Translations under genes and position numbers: made by a program | The notes under the pieces: generated by a model | Database searches by the model: none | Told to the model about the DNA's origin: nothing | Seen by the model: the letters and a program-made list of their open reading frames with translations, nothing else | In this document: positions 1 to 8,500 of the stretch, piece by piece | Layout of the letters: the number at the start of each line of letters is the position of its first letter | Numbering within the stretch: the first letter of the stretch is position 1 | Source: CAG-390 sp964384555 | GTDB lineage: Bacteria > Bacillota > Clostridia > Oscillospirales > CAG-272 | Direction: 5' to 3' | DNA: 17,304 bases | Assembly: GCA_964384555.1 (NCBI GenBank) | Contig: CAYLLA010000037.1 | Span: forward strand, 1 to 17,304

Positions 1-822
1 CAGGGAACGATAGTTTTTCCGATAATAATATCCCTTACCGCCATCATTGCCGAATTTGAGCTTTTGCGTTGCTTTGATTTGCAAAAAAACATATGGATAT
101 CCGTGCCGTTTTATCTGGCCGCCGGGGCTGCGCCATTTGCGGCAAGATATCTTGACCGACAAATGTTCCTTGGTGGTGCTATGGCGGTGCTCGGGATAAT
201 ATTCCTTGTTGTTTTAACGGTGTTTACTTTCTCGCGCGGGCGAGTCTCGCTGGAGCAGGCATGCGCCGCGGGAACTGTCGGTTGTTATATCATAATTGCG
301 CTTATGAGCGTGGTGCTGTTAAGTGACAGCGGCAGTGCGGGTAAATATATCTGTCTTTTGATATTTATCGGAGCATGGTCTACCGATATATTTGCGTATC
401 TCACTGGCAGATTGCTTGGCAAGCATAAGCTCATACCGTCGATCAGCCCCAAAAAGACTGTTGAGGGCGCACTGGGCGGAGTTGTTTTTTGCGTGCTGTC
501 CTTTCTTATCTACGCCATCTGCCTTGATATTTTTGCGGATATGAAGCCGGATTATATCGTTTTTGCCATCGGTGGACTTTTTACCTCTATCGTGTCTCAA
601 GCGGGCGACCTTATAATGTCGGCCATCAAGCGCAGTCGCGGCATCAAGGATTTTGGCAAGCTCTTGCCGGGACATGGCGGAATACTTGACCGCTTTGATT
701 CGGTCATAGCCGTTGCCCTCATGCTTTTGCTTATCGAAAACTTCTTTGGCCTGATGCGTACCGAACCGATGACGGCCATAGAGGGGGCATCCGCACTCAC
801 GTCCGTGATACGGTACTTGTAA
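1..822 (+). CDS. cdsA: Phosphatidate cytidylyltransferase (CDP-diglyceride synthase), 5' end cut by window
   Basis: Makes CDP-diacylglycerol from phosphatidic acid and CTP in the cytoplasmic membrane, the branch point of phospholipid synthesis. The frame is open from base 1 with no stop, so the true start lies upstream and the TTG at 64 is internal. About 273 residues are visible, close to the usual family length, so little is missing. Several hydrophobic membrane segments are seen. The C-terminal third carries the family signature: S-x-x-K-R, then K-D, then PGHGGILDRFDS (about codons 222-234), with the metal-binding Asp residues. It ends in TAA. It is the first visible gene of a run with dxr, rseP, ispG and polC, an order typical of Clostridia, where uppS usually precedes cdsA (outside this window). 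Identification is firm. Confidence 0.95.
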   Translation, partial: QGTIVFPIIISLTAIIAEFELLRCFDLQKNIWISVPFYLAAGAAPFAARYLDRQMFLGGAMAVLGIIFLVVLTVFTFSRGRVSLEQACAAGTVGCYIIIALMSVVLLSDSGSAGKYICLLIFIGAWSTDIFAYLTGRLLGKHKLIPSISPKKTVEGALGGVVFCVLSFLIYAICLDIFADMKPDYIVFAIGGLFTSIVSQAGDLIMSAIKRSRGIKDFGKLLPGHGGILDRFDSVIAVALMLLLIENFFGLMRTEPMTAIEGASALTSVIRYL

Positions 823-989
823 TTCAGTGATGCGCGTCGATCGTCCCCGAAAAGCAAATGATAAAGGCTCGGGGATGGTAATAGCGCCCGGTCACCGGGA
901 TGCTCCGGATCAAACTAAAAGATAAGGATCGTACTAAAAGATCCGGAATAAAATATCGGACCCGCGAAAAGGGTCCGAGGTATAATAAA
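823..989 (+). promoter_or_regulatory. Structured cdsA-dxr intergenic leader with four inverted repeats
   Basis: This 167-base gap holds four successive dyads. They are TCCCCGA (844-850) with TCGGGGA (869-875); CCCGGT (887-892) with ACCGGG (894-899); TCCGGATC (904-911) with GATCCGGA (940-947); and CGGACCC (957-963) with GGGTCCG (971-977). The loop of the third dyad contains the repeat ACTAAAAGAT at 914-923 and 933-942, part of a 17-base near-repeat with a 19-base period (907-923 and 926-942, two mismatches). The last hairpin ends at the first base of the dxr Shine-Dalgarno site (GAGG, 977-980). No T-run follows any stem, so these are not ordinary terminators. I recognise no named riboswitch or T-box motif. 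A role in mRNA processing or translational control of dxr is inference. Confidence 0.5.
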
Positions 990-2162
990 ATGACAATGAA
1001 AGAAAAAAAGCTTATGCTGCTTGGTTCCACCGGCTCGGTGGGAACACAGGCGGCGGATGTTGCACGGGCACGGGGGTATACGGTCCGTGCAATTTGTGCA
1101 AAAAGTAATACAAAGCTCGTTGAGCAGCAGGTGCGTGAATTCCGCCCCGCGGCGGCGGCAATGAGCGACCCGAGCGCGGCGGCGGAGTTGAAGCTGGCAC
1201 TGGCGGATACCGATGTTAAGATCTATTCCGGTGTTGACGGCATATGCGAGATGATAGCAAACTCGGATGCCGATACCGCGATAAACTCCATAATCGGCTA
1301 CGCGGGGCTTGACCCCACACTTGCCGTTATCGAGAGCGGTAAGTCCTTGGCGCTTGCAAATAAAGAATCCCTTGTTGTGGCGGGAGAGATAGTCATGAGC
1401 CGCGCCGCGGAGCGTGGTGTTGACATTGCGCCGATAGACAGCGAGCATTGCGCCATAGACCAGTGCTTGCGCGCCGGCACGCACGGTGAAGTGAAAAGCC
1501 TGATAATAACCGCATCCGGCGGACCGTTTTTCGGCAAAAAACGCTCGGAGCTTGGCAGTATCACTGCCGCACAGGCTCTGGCGCACCCCACGTGGAGCAT
1601 GGGGGCCAAGATAACCATCGACAGCGCGACCCTTATGAACAAGGGCTTTGAGCTGATCGAGGCGGCACATCTTTTCGGTATCGATGCCGATAATATACGT
1701 GTGGTGGTGCATCGCGAGAGCATTATTCATTCTATGGTCGAATTTGCGGATAACTCTGTTATTGCGCAGATGTCTGTCCCGGATATGCGCCTGTGCGTGC
1801 AGTATGCGCTCAATCGTCCCGAGAGGGATGCCGCCGTTATCGAAAGACTTGACCTTGTAAAGATAGGCCGGCTCAGCTTTTTTGAGCCGGATGAGGAAAC
1901 ATTTATTCCCTTGGCGCTTGCAAGGAGTGCAATAAAGGCAGGCGGTGCATCAACTGCAGTGCTGAATGCCGCAAACGAGGTCGCAGTCAGCGAATTTTTG
2001 GCGGGCAGATGTGCGTTTTTGGACGTGATGGATACACTTCGATTCGTGACGGATGAATTTGCCAAGGACGCGCCGCAGGTGCACACGCTTGAGGGGATCA
2101 AGACCGCCGATGCGGCGGCACGCGAGAGCGCACGCGCATATTTAACGAAAATATCACGCTGA
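990..2162 (+). CDS. dxr: 1-deoxy-D-xylulose 5-phosphate reductoisomerase
   Basis: Converts 1-deoxy-D-xylulose 5-phosphate to 2-C-methyl-D-erythritol 4-phosphate with NADPH and a divalent metal, the committed step of the MEP isoprenoid pathway; cytoplasmic. The frame is open from ATG 900, but I choose ATG 990: GAGG (977-980) lies 9 bases before it, and the protein then starts just ahead of the NADPH-binding GSTGSVG (residues 12-18), as in the family. Length is 390 residues, which is normal. Key motifs are ALANKESLVVAG; PIDSEH with metal ligands D150 and E152; ASGGPF; HPTWSMGAKI; and MNKGFELIE with N217, K218 and E221. It ends in TGA, 27 bases before rseP. The product feeds the same pathway as ispG two genes on. 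An N-terminal extension from 900 would add 30 highly charged residues and lacks a good ribosome site. Confidence 0.96.
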   Translation: MTMKEKKLMLLGSTGSVGTQAADVARARGYTVRAICAKSNTKLVEQQVREFRPAAAAMSDPSAAAELKLALADTDVKIYSGVDGICEMIANSDADTAINSIIGYAGLDPTLAVIESGKSLALANKESLVVAGEIVMSRAAERGVDIAPIDSEHCAIDQCLRAGTHGEVKSLIITASGGPFFGKKRSELGSITAAQALAHPTWSMGAKITIDSATLMNKGFELIEAAHLFGIDADNIRVVVHRESIIHSMVEFADNSVIAQMSVPDMRLCVQYALNRPERDAAVIERLDLVKIGRLSFFEPDEETFIPLALARSAIKAGGASTAVLNAANEVAVSEFLAGRCAFLDVMDTLRFVTDEFAKDAPQVHTLEGIKTADAAARESARAYLTKISR

Positions 2163-2189
2163 CGTCCCGACGTCGGCGGGGGAGATGTG

Positions 2190-3224
2190 ATGGTAATACT
2201 GTATTTTATTCTTACGATATTTATCTTCGGCATACTTGTTTTGGTGCATGAGGGCGGGCATTTTTTGGTCGCTCGTGCCGGCGGTATCGAGATAGAGGAA
2301 TTTTCTATCGGCATGGGACCAAAGCTTGTAAGCCATGTATCAAAAAAGAGCGGGATAAGATATTCTCTGCGCGCCCTGCCCCTCGGCGGCTTTGTAAGCA
2401 TGGCGGGTGAGGATGGCGAATCCGAAAACCCCAATGCATTTTGCAATAAAAGCGTCGGGCGGCGCATGATGACGATACTTGCAGGCCCGCTTACAAATAT
2501 CCTCATCGGTGTTATATGTATGATGATACTTGTTGGCGCATCAGGTCAGCTTGCATCCACTGTTGTGGCCGAGTTTAACGAGGGGGCAACAAGCTCCGCG
2601 TGGCTGCGTCCGGGAGATAAGATCATGGCTGTCGATGGCGTACCCGTGTATACCGGTAATGAGCTTGTATATGAGATAATGAACAGCGGCTATGAGCCGA
2701 TAGATGTTACCGTTCTGCGTGACGGCCTTAAAATGACACTTGAGGGAGTCGAATTTCCCACCTTTACCGAGTCGGGCGCGACCTTTGGCGATGTTGATTT
2801 TAAGCCGTATGCAGAGGAAAAGAATTTCGGGTCGGTCATGAAGCACGGCTTTTTCAGATCTCTCTCTACCATAAAGATGATCTGGGATTCCATTATCGAT
2901 ATGCTTCGCGGCAGGTACGGAGTGGAGGCCATATCGGGTCCTATAGGTATCACCGAGACGGTAGGTACTGTCGTACAGCAGGGCGGGTTTATGAATCTGC
3001 TTTACCTTTTCGTTGTGCTTGCAATGAATCTGGGCGTGGTAAACCTTCTGCCGGTACCGGCACTTGACGGCGGAAGATTTGTATTTATCCTCATTGAGGC
3101 AATAATAGGGCGACCGGTCAACCGTAAGGTCGAGGCCTATATAAACGGTATCAGTTTGCTGATATTGATGGGACTTATGATCTTGGTGGCGTTTAAAGAT
3201 ATCTTTACGCTTGTGAAAAAATGA
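2190..3224 (+). CDS. rseP: RseP/YluC-type site-2 intramembrane zinc metalloprotease
   Basis: Membrane-embedded protease of the S2P family that clips single-pass proteins such as anti-sigma factors or signal-peptide remnants within the bilayer. The first membrane helix contains HEGGH (H20, E21, H24), the HExxH zinc site. A PDZ-like domain follows around residues 100-185, with the typical SAW-RPGDKI...VDG...Y pattern. The C-terminal helix region carries NLLPVPALDGGR, whose D293 is the third zinc ligand. Length is 344 residues, normal for the Gram-positive form with one PDZ domain. A GTG at 2187 is also possible, but the purine-rich site GGGGGAG ends only 2 bases before it and 5 before ATG 2190, so I prefer 2190. 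It ends in TGA. In B. subtilis the equivalent (RasP) is also next to dxr. Substrate here is unknown. Confidence 0.94.
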   Translation: MVILYFILTIFIFGILVLVHEGGHFLVARAGGIEIEEFSIGMGPKLVSHVSKKSGIRYSLRALPLGGFVSMAGEDGESENPNAFCNKSVGRRMMTILAGPLTNILIGVICMMILVGASGQLASTVVAEFNEGATSSAWLRPGDKIMAVDGVPVYTGNELVYEIMNSGYEPIDVTVLRDGLKMTLEGVEFPTFTESGATFGDVDFKPYAEEKNFGSVMKHGFFRSLSTIKMIWDSIIDMLRGRYGVEAISGPIGITETVGTVVQQGGFMNLLYLFVVLAMNLGVVNLLPVPALDGGRFVFILIEAIIGRPVNRKVEAYINGISLLILMGLMILVAFKDIFTLVKK

Positions 3225-3249
3225 TAGGCAGTCAAGTTGAGGCAGTATG

Positions 3250-4335
3250 ATGACAGTAAAGAACAATAAAACAACGCGGACGGTAATGGTGGGGAATGTC
3301 CCTGTGGGCGGCGGACACCGCATACCGATCCAATCAATGACAAACAAACCGGCTACCGATGCCGCGGCAACATACGAGCAGATAAGGCGGCTGGAGACCG
3401 CGGGGTGCGATATAATTCGCATAGCTGTGCCGAGCATCGAGGCGGCCGAGTCGGTGCGTTATATAAAGGAGAGGGGGATATCCATCCCGCTCGTGGCGGA
3501 TATCCACTTTGATTGGCGCATTGCGCTGAAGTGCGCCGAGTACGGAGTAGACAAGATAAGGATCAACCCCGGCAATATCGGGGACGCGGAGCGCGTTCGT
3601 GCCGTGGCCAAGGCATGCGCCGAAAAAAGCATCCCTATAAGGATCGGCGTCAACAGCGGCTCGCTTGAGAAGCCTCTCCTGCAAAAATACGGCGCACCTA
3701 CAGCCGAGGCACTATACGAGAGCGCCATGGGACATGTGGCTCTGCTCAATCGTTATGATTTTGATGATATCATAATATCCGTTAAGTCCTCCGATGTTCG
3801 CGCTACGGTGGATGCATACAGATTTATCTCCGAGCGGTGCGATTATCCATTGCACCTTGGTGTTACCGAGGCGGGCAGCAGCCGCATGGGAATAATTAAG
3901 AGCTCGGCCGCATTCGGTGCGCTGATATGCGACGGGATAGGCGACACCGTGCGTGTCTCCTTGACCGATGCCCCGGAGAGGGAGGTCGAGGCGGCGCGGG
4001 ATATCCTGCGTGCGCTTGATTGCCCTGGGCACAGCGGGCTTAATATCGTCAGCTGTCCCACCTGCGGCAGAACAAGGATAGATCTTTGCCGTCTCGTCTC
4101 GGAATTTGAGGCGCGCGCGGCCGCCGAAGGGCTTTTGGGGCTGGAGATCAAGGTAGCCTTGATGGGCTGTGCCGTTAACGGCCCCGGCGAGGCGCGAGAG
4201 GCCGATATCGGTATTGCCGGCGGAGTCGGCGAGGCTGTGATCTTTGAGCACGGTGAGATAGTCGGTAAGGTCGCCGAGGGCGATGTTATCGATGCACTGG
4301 TGGCAAGGATAAAGGAAAAGTATTGCGGCGGATAA
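3250..4335 (+). CDS. ispG: 4-hydroxy-3-methylbut-2-enyl diphosphate synthase (flavodoxin/ferredoxin-dependent)
   Basis: Iron-sulfur enzyme of the MEP pathway that reductively opens methylerythritol 2,4-cyclodiphosphate to HMBPP; cytoplasmic. The N-terminal part is a TIM barrel starting with the family's VGNVPVGGG...IQSMTN sequence. The C-terminal part holds the [4Fe-4S] ligands C269 and C272 (SCPTCGR), C307 (MGCAVNGPGEA) and E314, with the family spacing C-x2-C-x34-C-x6-E. Length is 361 residues from ATG 3250. ATG 3247 directly before it is an alternative start, but the ribosome site TTGAGG (3237-3242) is better spaced (7 bases) for 3250. The gene follows rseP by 25 bases and ends in TAA. No cue suggests separate regulation. 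Identification is firm. Confidence 0.96.
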   Translation: MTVKNNKTTRTVMVGNVPVGGGHRIPIQSMTNKPATDAAATYEQIRRLETAGCDIIRIAVPSIEAAESVRYIKERGISIPLVADIHFDWRIALKCAEYGVDKIRINPGNIGDAERVRAVAKACAEKSIPIRIGVNSGSLEKPLLQKYGAPTAEALYESAMGHVALLNRYDFDDIIISVKSSDVRATVDAYRFISERCDYPLHLGVTEAGSSRMGIIKSSAAFGALICDGIGDTVRVSLTDAPEREVEAARDILRALDCPGHSGLNIVSCPTCGRTRIDLCRLVSEFEARAAAEGLLGLEIKVALMGCAVNGPGEAREADIGIAGGVGEAVIFEHGEIVGKVAEGDVIDALVARIKEKYCGG

Positions 4336-4429
4336 TGCCCGTGATTCATATCGAAATAAGACAGGATCAATCAAAAATAATTCAAAGTAAACAAAATAAC
4401 GGTCATGCCGTAAAAGAGGAGGGATAAAA

Positions 4430-5521
4430 ATGCGAACGCTTGGAGAGCTTTTTTCAAAATATACACCGGGTGAGATGGAGCGTCGCTTTTTTGATGCCGT
4501 AATCGAATATACGGTAAAACGCCACCGTGAGCGCCCGATATTTGAAATATCGGTAAAACTGCCGCGGATCATTGAAAAAAGCACTATATACAGCGCCGAG
4601 GCGGGCATTGCCGAGGCGTATGAGGGCTATATAGTTAAATTTATGCCGTCCTACCCCGCGGAGCTTTTAAGTGAGATATATATTCCCGAGATACTGCTTG
4701 AGGCCGAGCATGTGGGCTGTGTGGCGCGCGGATTTTTTTACGACTGTGAGGCGCATATCACCGAGGGCAAGCTTGATATAGCCATTCCGTTTACCGCAAA
4801 CGGTGTGGGATTTGTAAACGATGCCAAGACCCCCGCTGTGATAGAAAATATAATAAGATCCGAGTTTGGCATCACCATGCCTGTGGTGGTGCGAGAGCTT
4901 GAGGGCGCACGCCCGATCTATGAGGCGGCGCGTGAGGCCATGTTTGAGGATATGGACAGGCGCGGAGCGGAAGCGGCGGTGAGATATGCCGCAGAGGAGC
5001 GCCGCCGTGCCTCCGACTCTGCCGGAGCATCCGGCGGATACGGTAACGGCAACGGTAATGGCAACGGTAACGGCGATGGTGAAGACGGTGAGGAGGCGCA
5101 GGTGTTCAGACGTATATATTCGGCATACGATGAGGATGCGGTCGCAGAGATATATGGCGGCATTTGTCGGATCGGCACATCGGTATTTGATATATCCGAG
5201 CCGGATTACATAATAGGCGACCCGTTTGAGATAGTGCCGCAGTCTATATCACTGCTTCGCACAGCGCGCAGACGTGTTGTTATAGTGGGTGAGGTATCCT
5301 CTTTTAAGTGTGACGAGGCACGCGGCGGGGGAATGTATATAACCTTTGGCGTGTTTGACGGCAACGCATCTATCGAGGTGCGTACCCGCAGGCTTGAGGC
5401 GGAGGATGCCGCAGAGATATCAGAGCTGATATCAAACGGCATGGTGATCGCCGCCCTGGGAGACGTGCGGGTGGATAAAAACTCCCCCGATATGCTTTTT
5501 TACTACCAAAGCATAGCATAG
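4430..5521 (+). CDS. polC: PolC N-terminal part (N-terminal domains plus OB fold), ended by in-frame TAG
   Basis: This is the N-terminal quarter of the Gram-positive replicative DNA polymerase III alpha subunit. It starts after a strong ribosome site, AGGAGGG (4417-4423), 6 bases before ATG 4430. Residues 1 to about 190 match the variable N-terminal domains. Residues 205-216 are a Gly-Asn run coded by a hexanucleotide repeat. Residues about 270-363 are the OB-fold domain, with the typical VVIVGEV...FGVFDGNASIEVR...GDVRVDKNS pattern. In ordinary PolC the chain continues through a short linker into the PHP domain. Here TAG at 5519-5521 stops it in that linker, after 363 residues, and the same frame then runs on to 8902. 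If read through, the total is about 1,490 residues, slightly longer than typical PolC (~1,430-1,450). Alternatives are a genuinely split polymerase, a nonsense mutation or a sequencing error. Confidence 0.85.
   Translation: MRTLGELFSKYTPGEMERRFFDAVIEYTVKRHRERPIFEISVKLPRIIEKSTIYSAEAGIAEAYEGYIVKFMPSYPAELLSEIYIPEILLEAEHVGCVARGFFYDCEAHITEGKLDIAIPFTANGVGFVNDAKTPAVIENIIRSEFGITMPVVVRELEGARPIYEAAREAMFEDMDRRGAEAAVRYAAEERRRASDSAGASGGYGNGNGNGNGNGDGEDGEEAQVFRRIYSAYDEDAVAEIYGGICRIGTSVFDISEPDYIIGDPFEIVPQSISLLRTARRRVVIVGEVSSFKCDEARGGGMYITFGVFDGNASIEVRTRRLEAEDAAEISELISNGMVIAALGDVRVDKNSPDMLFYYQSIA
5042..5077 (+). repeat. Hexanucleotide tandem repeat coding Gly-Asn in polC
   Basis: Six tandem copies of a GGNAAY-type hexamer (GGTAAC, GGCAAC, GGTAAT, GGCAAC, GGTAAC, GGCGAT) encode (Gly-Asn)5-Gly-Asp at residues 205-216 of the PolC N-terminal part, between the N-terminal domains and the OB fold. 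An acidic stretch follows. Unit length is a multiple of three, so slippage would change linker length without breaking the frame. It probably forms a flexible linker. Confidence 0.85.
5519..5521 (+). other. In-frame amber (TAG) codon inside the polC reading frame
   Basis: The codon follows TTT-TAC-TAC-CAA-AGC-ATA-GCA and is followed by TTG-TGC-CGC-GTG. Frames before (from 4430) and after (to 8902) are identical, and the linker between the OB fold and the PHP domain has normal length, so one substituted codon accounts for the whole interruption. It is the only TAG used as a stop in the window: every other gene ends in TAA or TGA. No Shine-Dalgarno-like purine run lies within 20 bases before the adjacent TTG. 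Confidence 0.9.
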
Positions 5522-8500
5522 TTGTGCCGCGTGTTGCGGCAGGATACGGACGATTCAAAGCGTGTTGAGCTTCACCTTGACACAAATATGTCGGCCATGG
5601 ATGCGATAATCTCCCCGGCCGATGCAATAAACACCGCTAAAAGATGGGGGCATCCCGCCGTGGCGGTAACGGATCACGCCAACGTTCAGGGGTTTCCCGA
5701 GGCGATGATCGCCGCCGAAAAGGCGGATATGAAAGTAATATACGGTCTTGAGGCTTATTTTGTAAACGATAGCGCAAGCCCGCTGTTTGGCGAATGGAGC
5801 CGTCCGTTTGCCGATGAGGTGGTCGTGTTTGACCTTGAGACCACAGGCCTTTCGGTGGTCACCTGTAAGATAACCGAGATAGGCGCCGTCAAGATAAAGG
5901 GCGGCGAGGTGGTGGATCGTTTCTCCACATTTGTAGACCCCGAATGCCATATTCCGGAGGAGATAACGCGCATTACATCGATCGATGACGATATGGTGCG
6001 GGGCGCGCCGAAGATAACAGAGGCACTGCCGCAATTTCTTGAGTTTATCGGTGACGATCTTTTGGTGGCGCATAATGCCGATTTTGATACCGGCTTTATC
6101 CGCTATGCCGCCAAGGAGCAGGGGCTGGCGTTTTCAAACCCATATCTTGACACGGTCGCTCTGTCAAGATACGTAAACACCGACCTCAAATCTCATAAGC
6201 TCGATGCAGTAGCAAAATATTTCGGTCTTGGCGATTTTAATCACCACCGCGCGGTGGACGATGCAGAAATGCTGGGGCTTATATACCTGCGTATGCTTGA
6301 AAAGCTTGAAAAGTTCGGCATCGAGGATTACGCAAGGCTCATTTCCGAGATACACGCAAATACCGACCCGCTCACTCTCAAGACCTACCATATGATCATT
6401 TTGGTAAAGGATCTTGTGGGACTTAAAAACCTGTATAAGCTGGTGTCGTTGAGCTATCTCAACTACTACCGCCGTGTTCCGCGTATACCCAAAAGCGAGC
6501 TTGACCGCTACCGTGAGGGACTTATCATCGGCTCGGCCTGCGAGGCGGGCGAGCTTTATTCCGCCATCGCGGATAACCGTTCGGATGCCGATATCGAGGA
6601 TATAGCATCCTACTACGATTATCTTGAGATACAGCCGGTGGGGAACAACCATTTTATGATCGATGAGGGCAAAGTGCCGAACGAGGAGGCACTGCGCGAT
6701 TACAACCGCCGCATCGTGGCACTTGGCGAAAAGCTCGGTAAGCCTGTGGTCGCAACATCGGATGCTCACTTTCTGAACCCGGAGGATGAGATCTACCGTC
6801 ATATCCTGCTTGCTGGCATGAAATTTAAGGATGCTGATAAATCCTGCCCGATATACTTCCACACCACCGATGATATGCTTGAGGAGTTTTCCTATCTCGG
6901 AGCAGATAAGGCATACGAGGTAGTCGTCACGAATCCCAATGCGATAAACGACAGCATCGAGCGTATTCGCCCGATACCGGAGGGATCCTTCCCGCCGCAT
7001 CTTGACGGAGCAGAGGAGGAGCTGACCGAAAAGTGCTGGACACGCGCGCATAACATGTACGGCGATGACCTGCCGGAGATAGTTTCCTCAAGGCTTGAGC
7101 GCGAGCTCAGCTCTATAATCAAAAACGGCTTTGCGGTGCTCTACGTTATTGCCGAAAAGCTGGTGCATTATTCCGAGAGCCAAGGCTATCTTGTCGGCTC
7201 GCGCGGATCTGTGGGATCCTCCTTTGTTGCCACAATGGCCGGCATATCCGAGGTCAATCCTCTGCCGCCGCACTATTACTGCCCCAAGTGCCGTTACAGC
7301 GATTTTTCCAATCCCGATGGCGTTGGCTCGGGCTTTGATATGCCAACGCGCAATTGCCCCGTTTGCGGCGAAAAGCTGGCGCAGGACGGTCAGGATATCC
7401 CCTTTGAGACCTTTTTGGGCTTTTACGGTGAAAAATCTCCGGATATTGACCTTAACTTTTCGGGAGACGTGCAGGGCAGAGTGCATAAGTTCACAGAGGA
7501 GCTGTTCGGTGCGGAAAACGTTTTCCGTGCGGGAACGCTTGGCACACTGGCCGATAAGACGGCCTACGGCTTTATTGCAAAATATTTTGAATCCAAGGGC
7601 GAGTCTGTCTGCCGCGCCGAGATAGACAGAATAATCACGCACTGCGTGGGTGTTAAGCGCACAACGGGACAGCACCCGGGCGGCATCATAGTCGTTCCGC
7701 GTGAAAAAGATGTATACGACTTCACGCCTGTACAGCACCCTGCGGATGACCCGAAATCCGATATAGTTACAACGCACTTTGCGTTCTCCTATCTGCATGA
7801 TACCATACTCAAGCTTGATGAGCTGGGGCATGATATTCCGACAAAATATAAGTATCTTGAAAAGTACAGCGGCATATCCGTGATGGATGTTGCCATGAAC
7901 GACAGGACGGTCTACGAGCTTTTTGAATCCACCGAGCCGCTGGGTATACCGCAAGCGGATGTTGGCGATAAAGAAACAAAAATGCTTGGACTCATGGTGG
8001 GCACTTTGGGTCTGCCGGAGTTTGGTACAAGCTTTATCCAACAGGTGCTCGTTGATGCAAAGCCTAAAAACTTTGCCGACCTTATGCAGATATCGGGCCT
8101 TACGCACGGAACCGACGTGTGGCTGGGCAACGCGCAGGATCTTATAAAAAACGGCATATGCGATATATCCCACGTTGTTGGTACGCGTGACGGTATAATG
8201 CTTGACCTTATCCGCTACGGAGTGGATAAAAACCTTTCCTTTAAGATAATGGAGCTTGTAAGAAAGAACAAAAAGGGCAAGCCGATACCCGAGGATATGG
8301 TTGCCGCCATGCGCGAAAAGGGCGTGCCGGAATGGTATATCGATTCACTGCGCAAGATAAAATACATGTTCCCCAAGGCACACGCTGCGGCGTACGTTAT
8401 GTCGGCAATAAGACTTGGCTGGTACAAGGTCCATCGCCCGGTGGCGTTTTATTGCTCGATACTTACCGTGGCCCCCGATGGCTTTGATGCCGCCGTTGTC

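Noticed and set aside
900..989. Start of dxr at ATG 900
   Set aside because: It would add 30 charged residues before the NADPH-binding motif, lies within the hairpin region and has no proper ribosome site, whereas ATG 990 has GAGG at good spacing.
915..1730. 271-codon open frame antisense to dxr
   Set aside because: Opposite conserved dxr motifs, low-complexity Cys/Arg/His-rich translation, no ribosome site.
5511..5521. Tandem GCATA-GCATA just before the amber codon as a slippage cause of the polC interruption
   Set aside because: A 5-base duplication would shift the frame, yet the frame is the same on both sides of the stop; removing one copy leads to early stops.
7088..8173. 361-codon open frame antisense to polC
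   Set aside because: It lies wholly opposite conserved polymerase motifs and its translation is Arg/His/Tyr-rich with no domain pattern; a shadow of codon bias.
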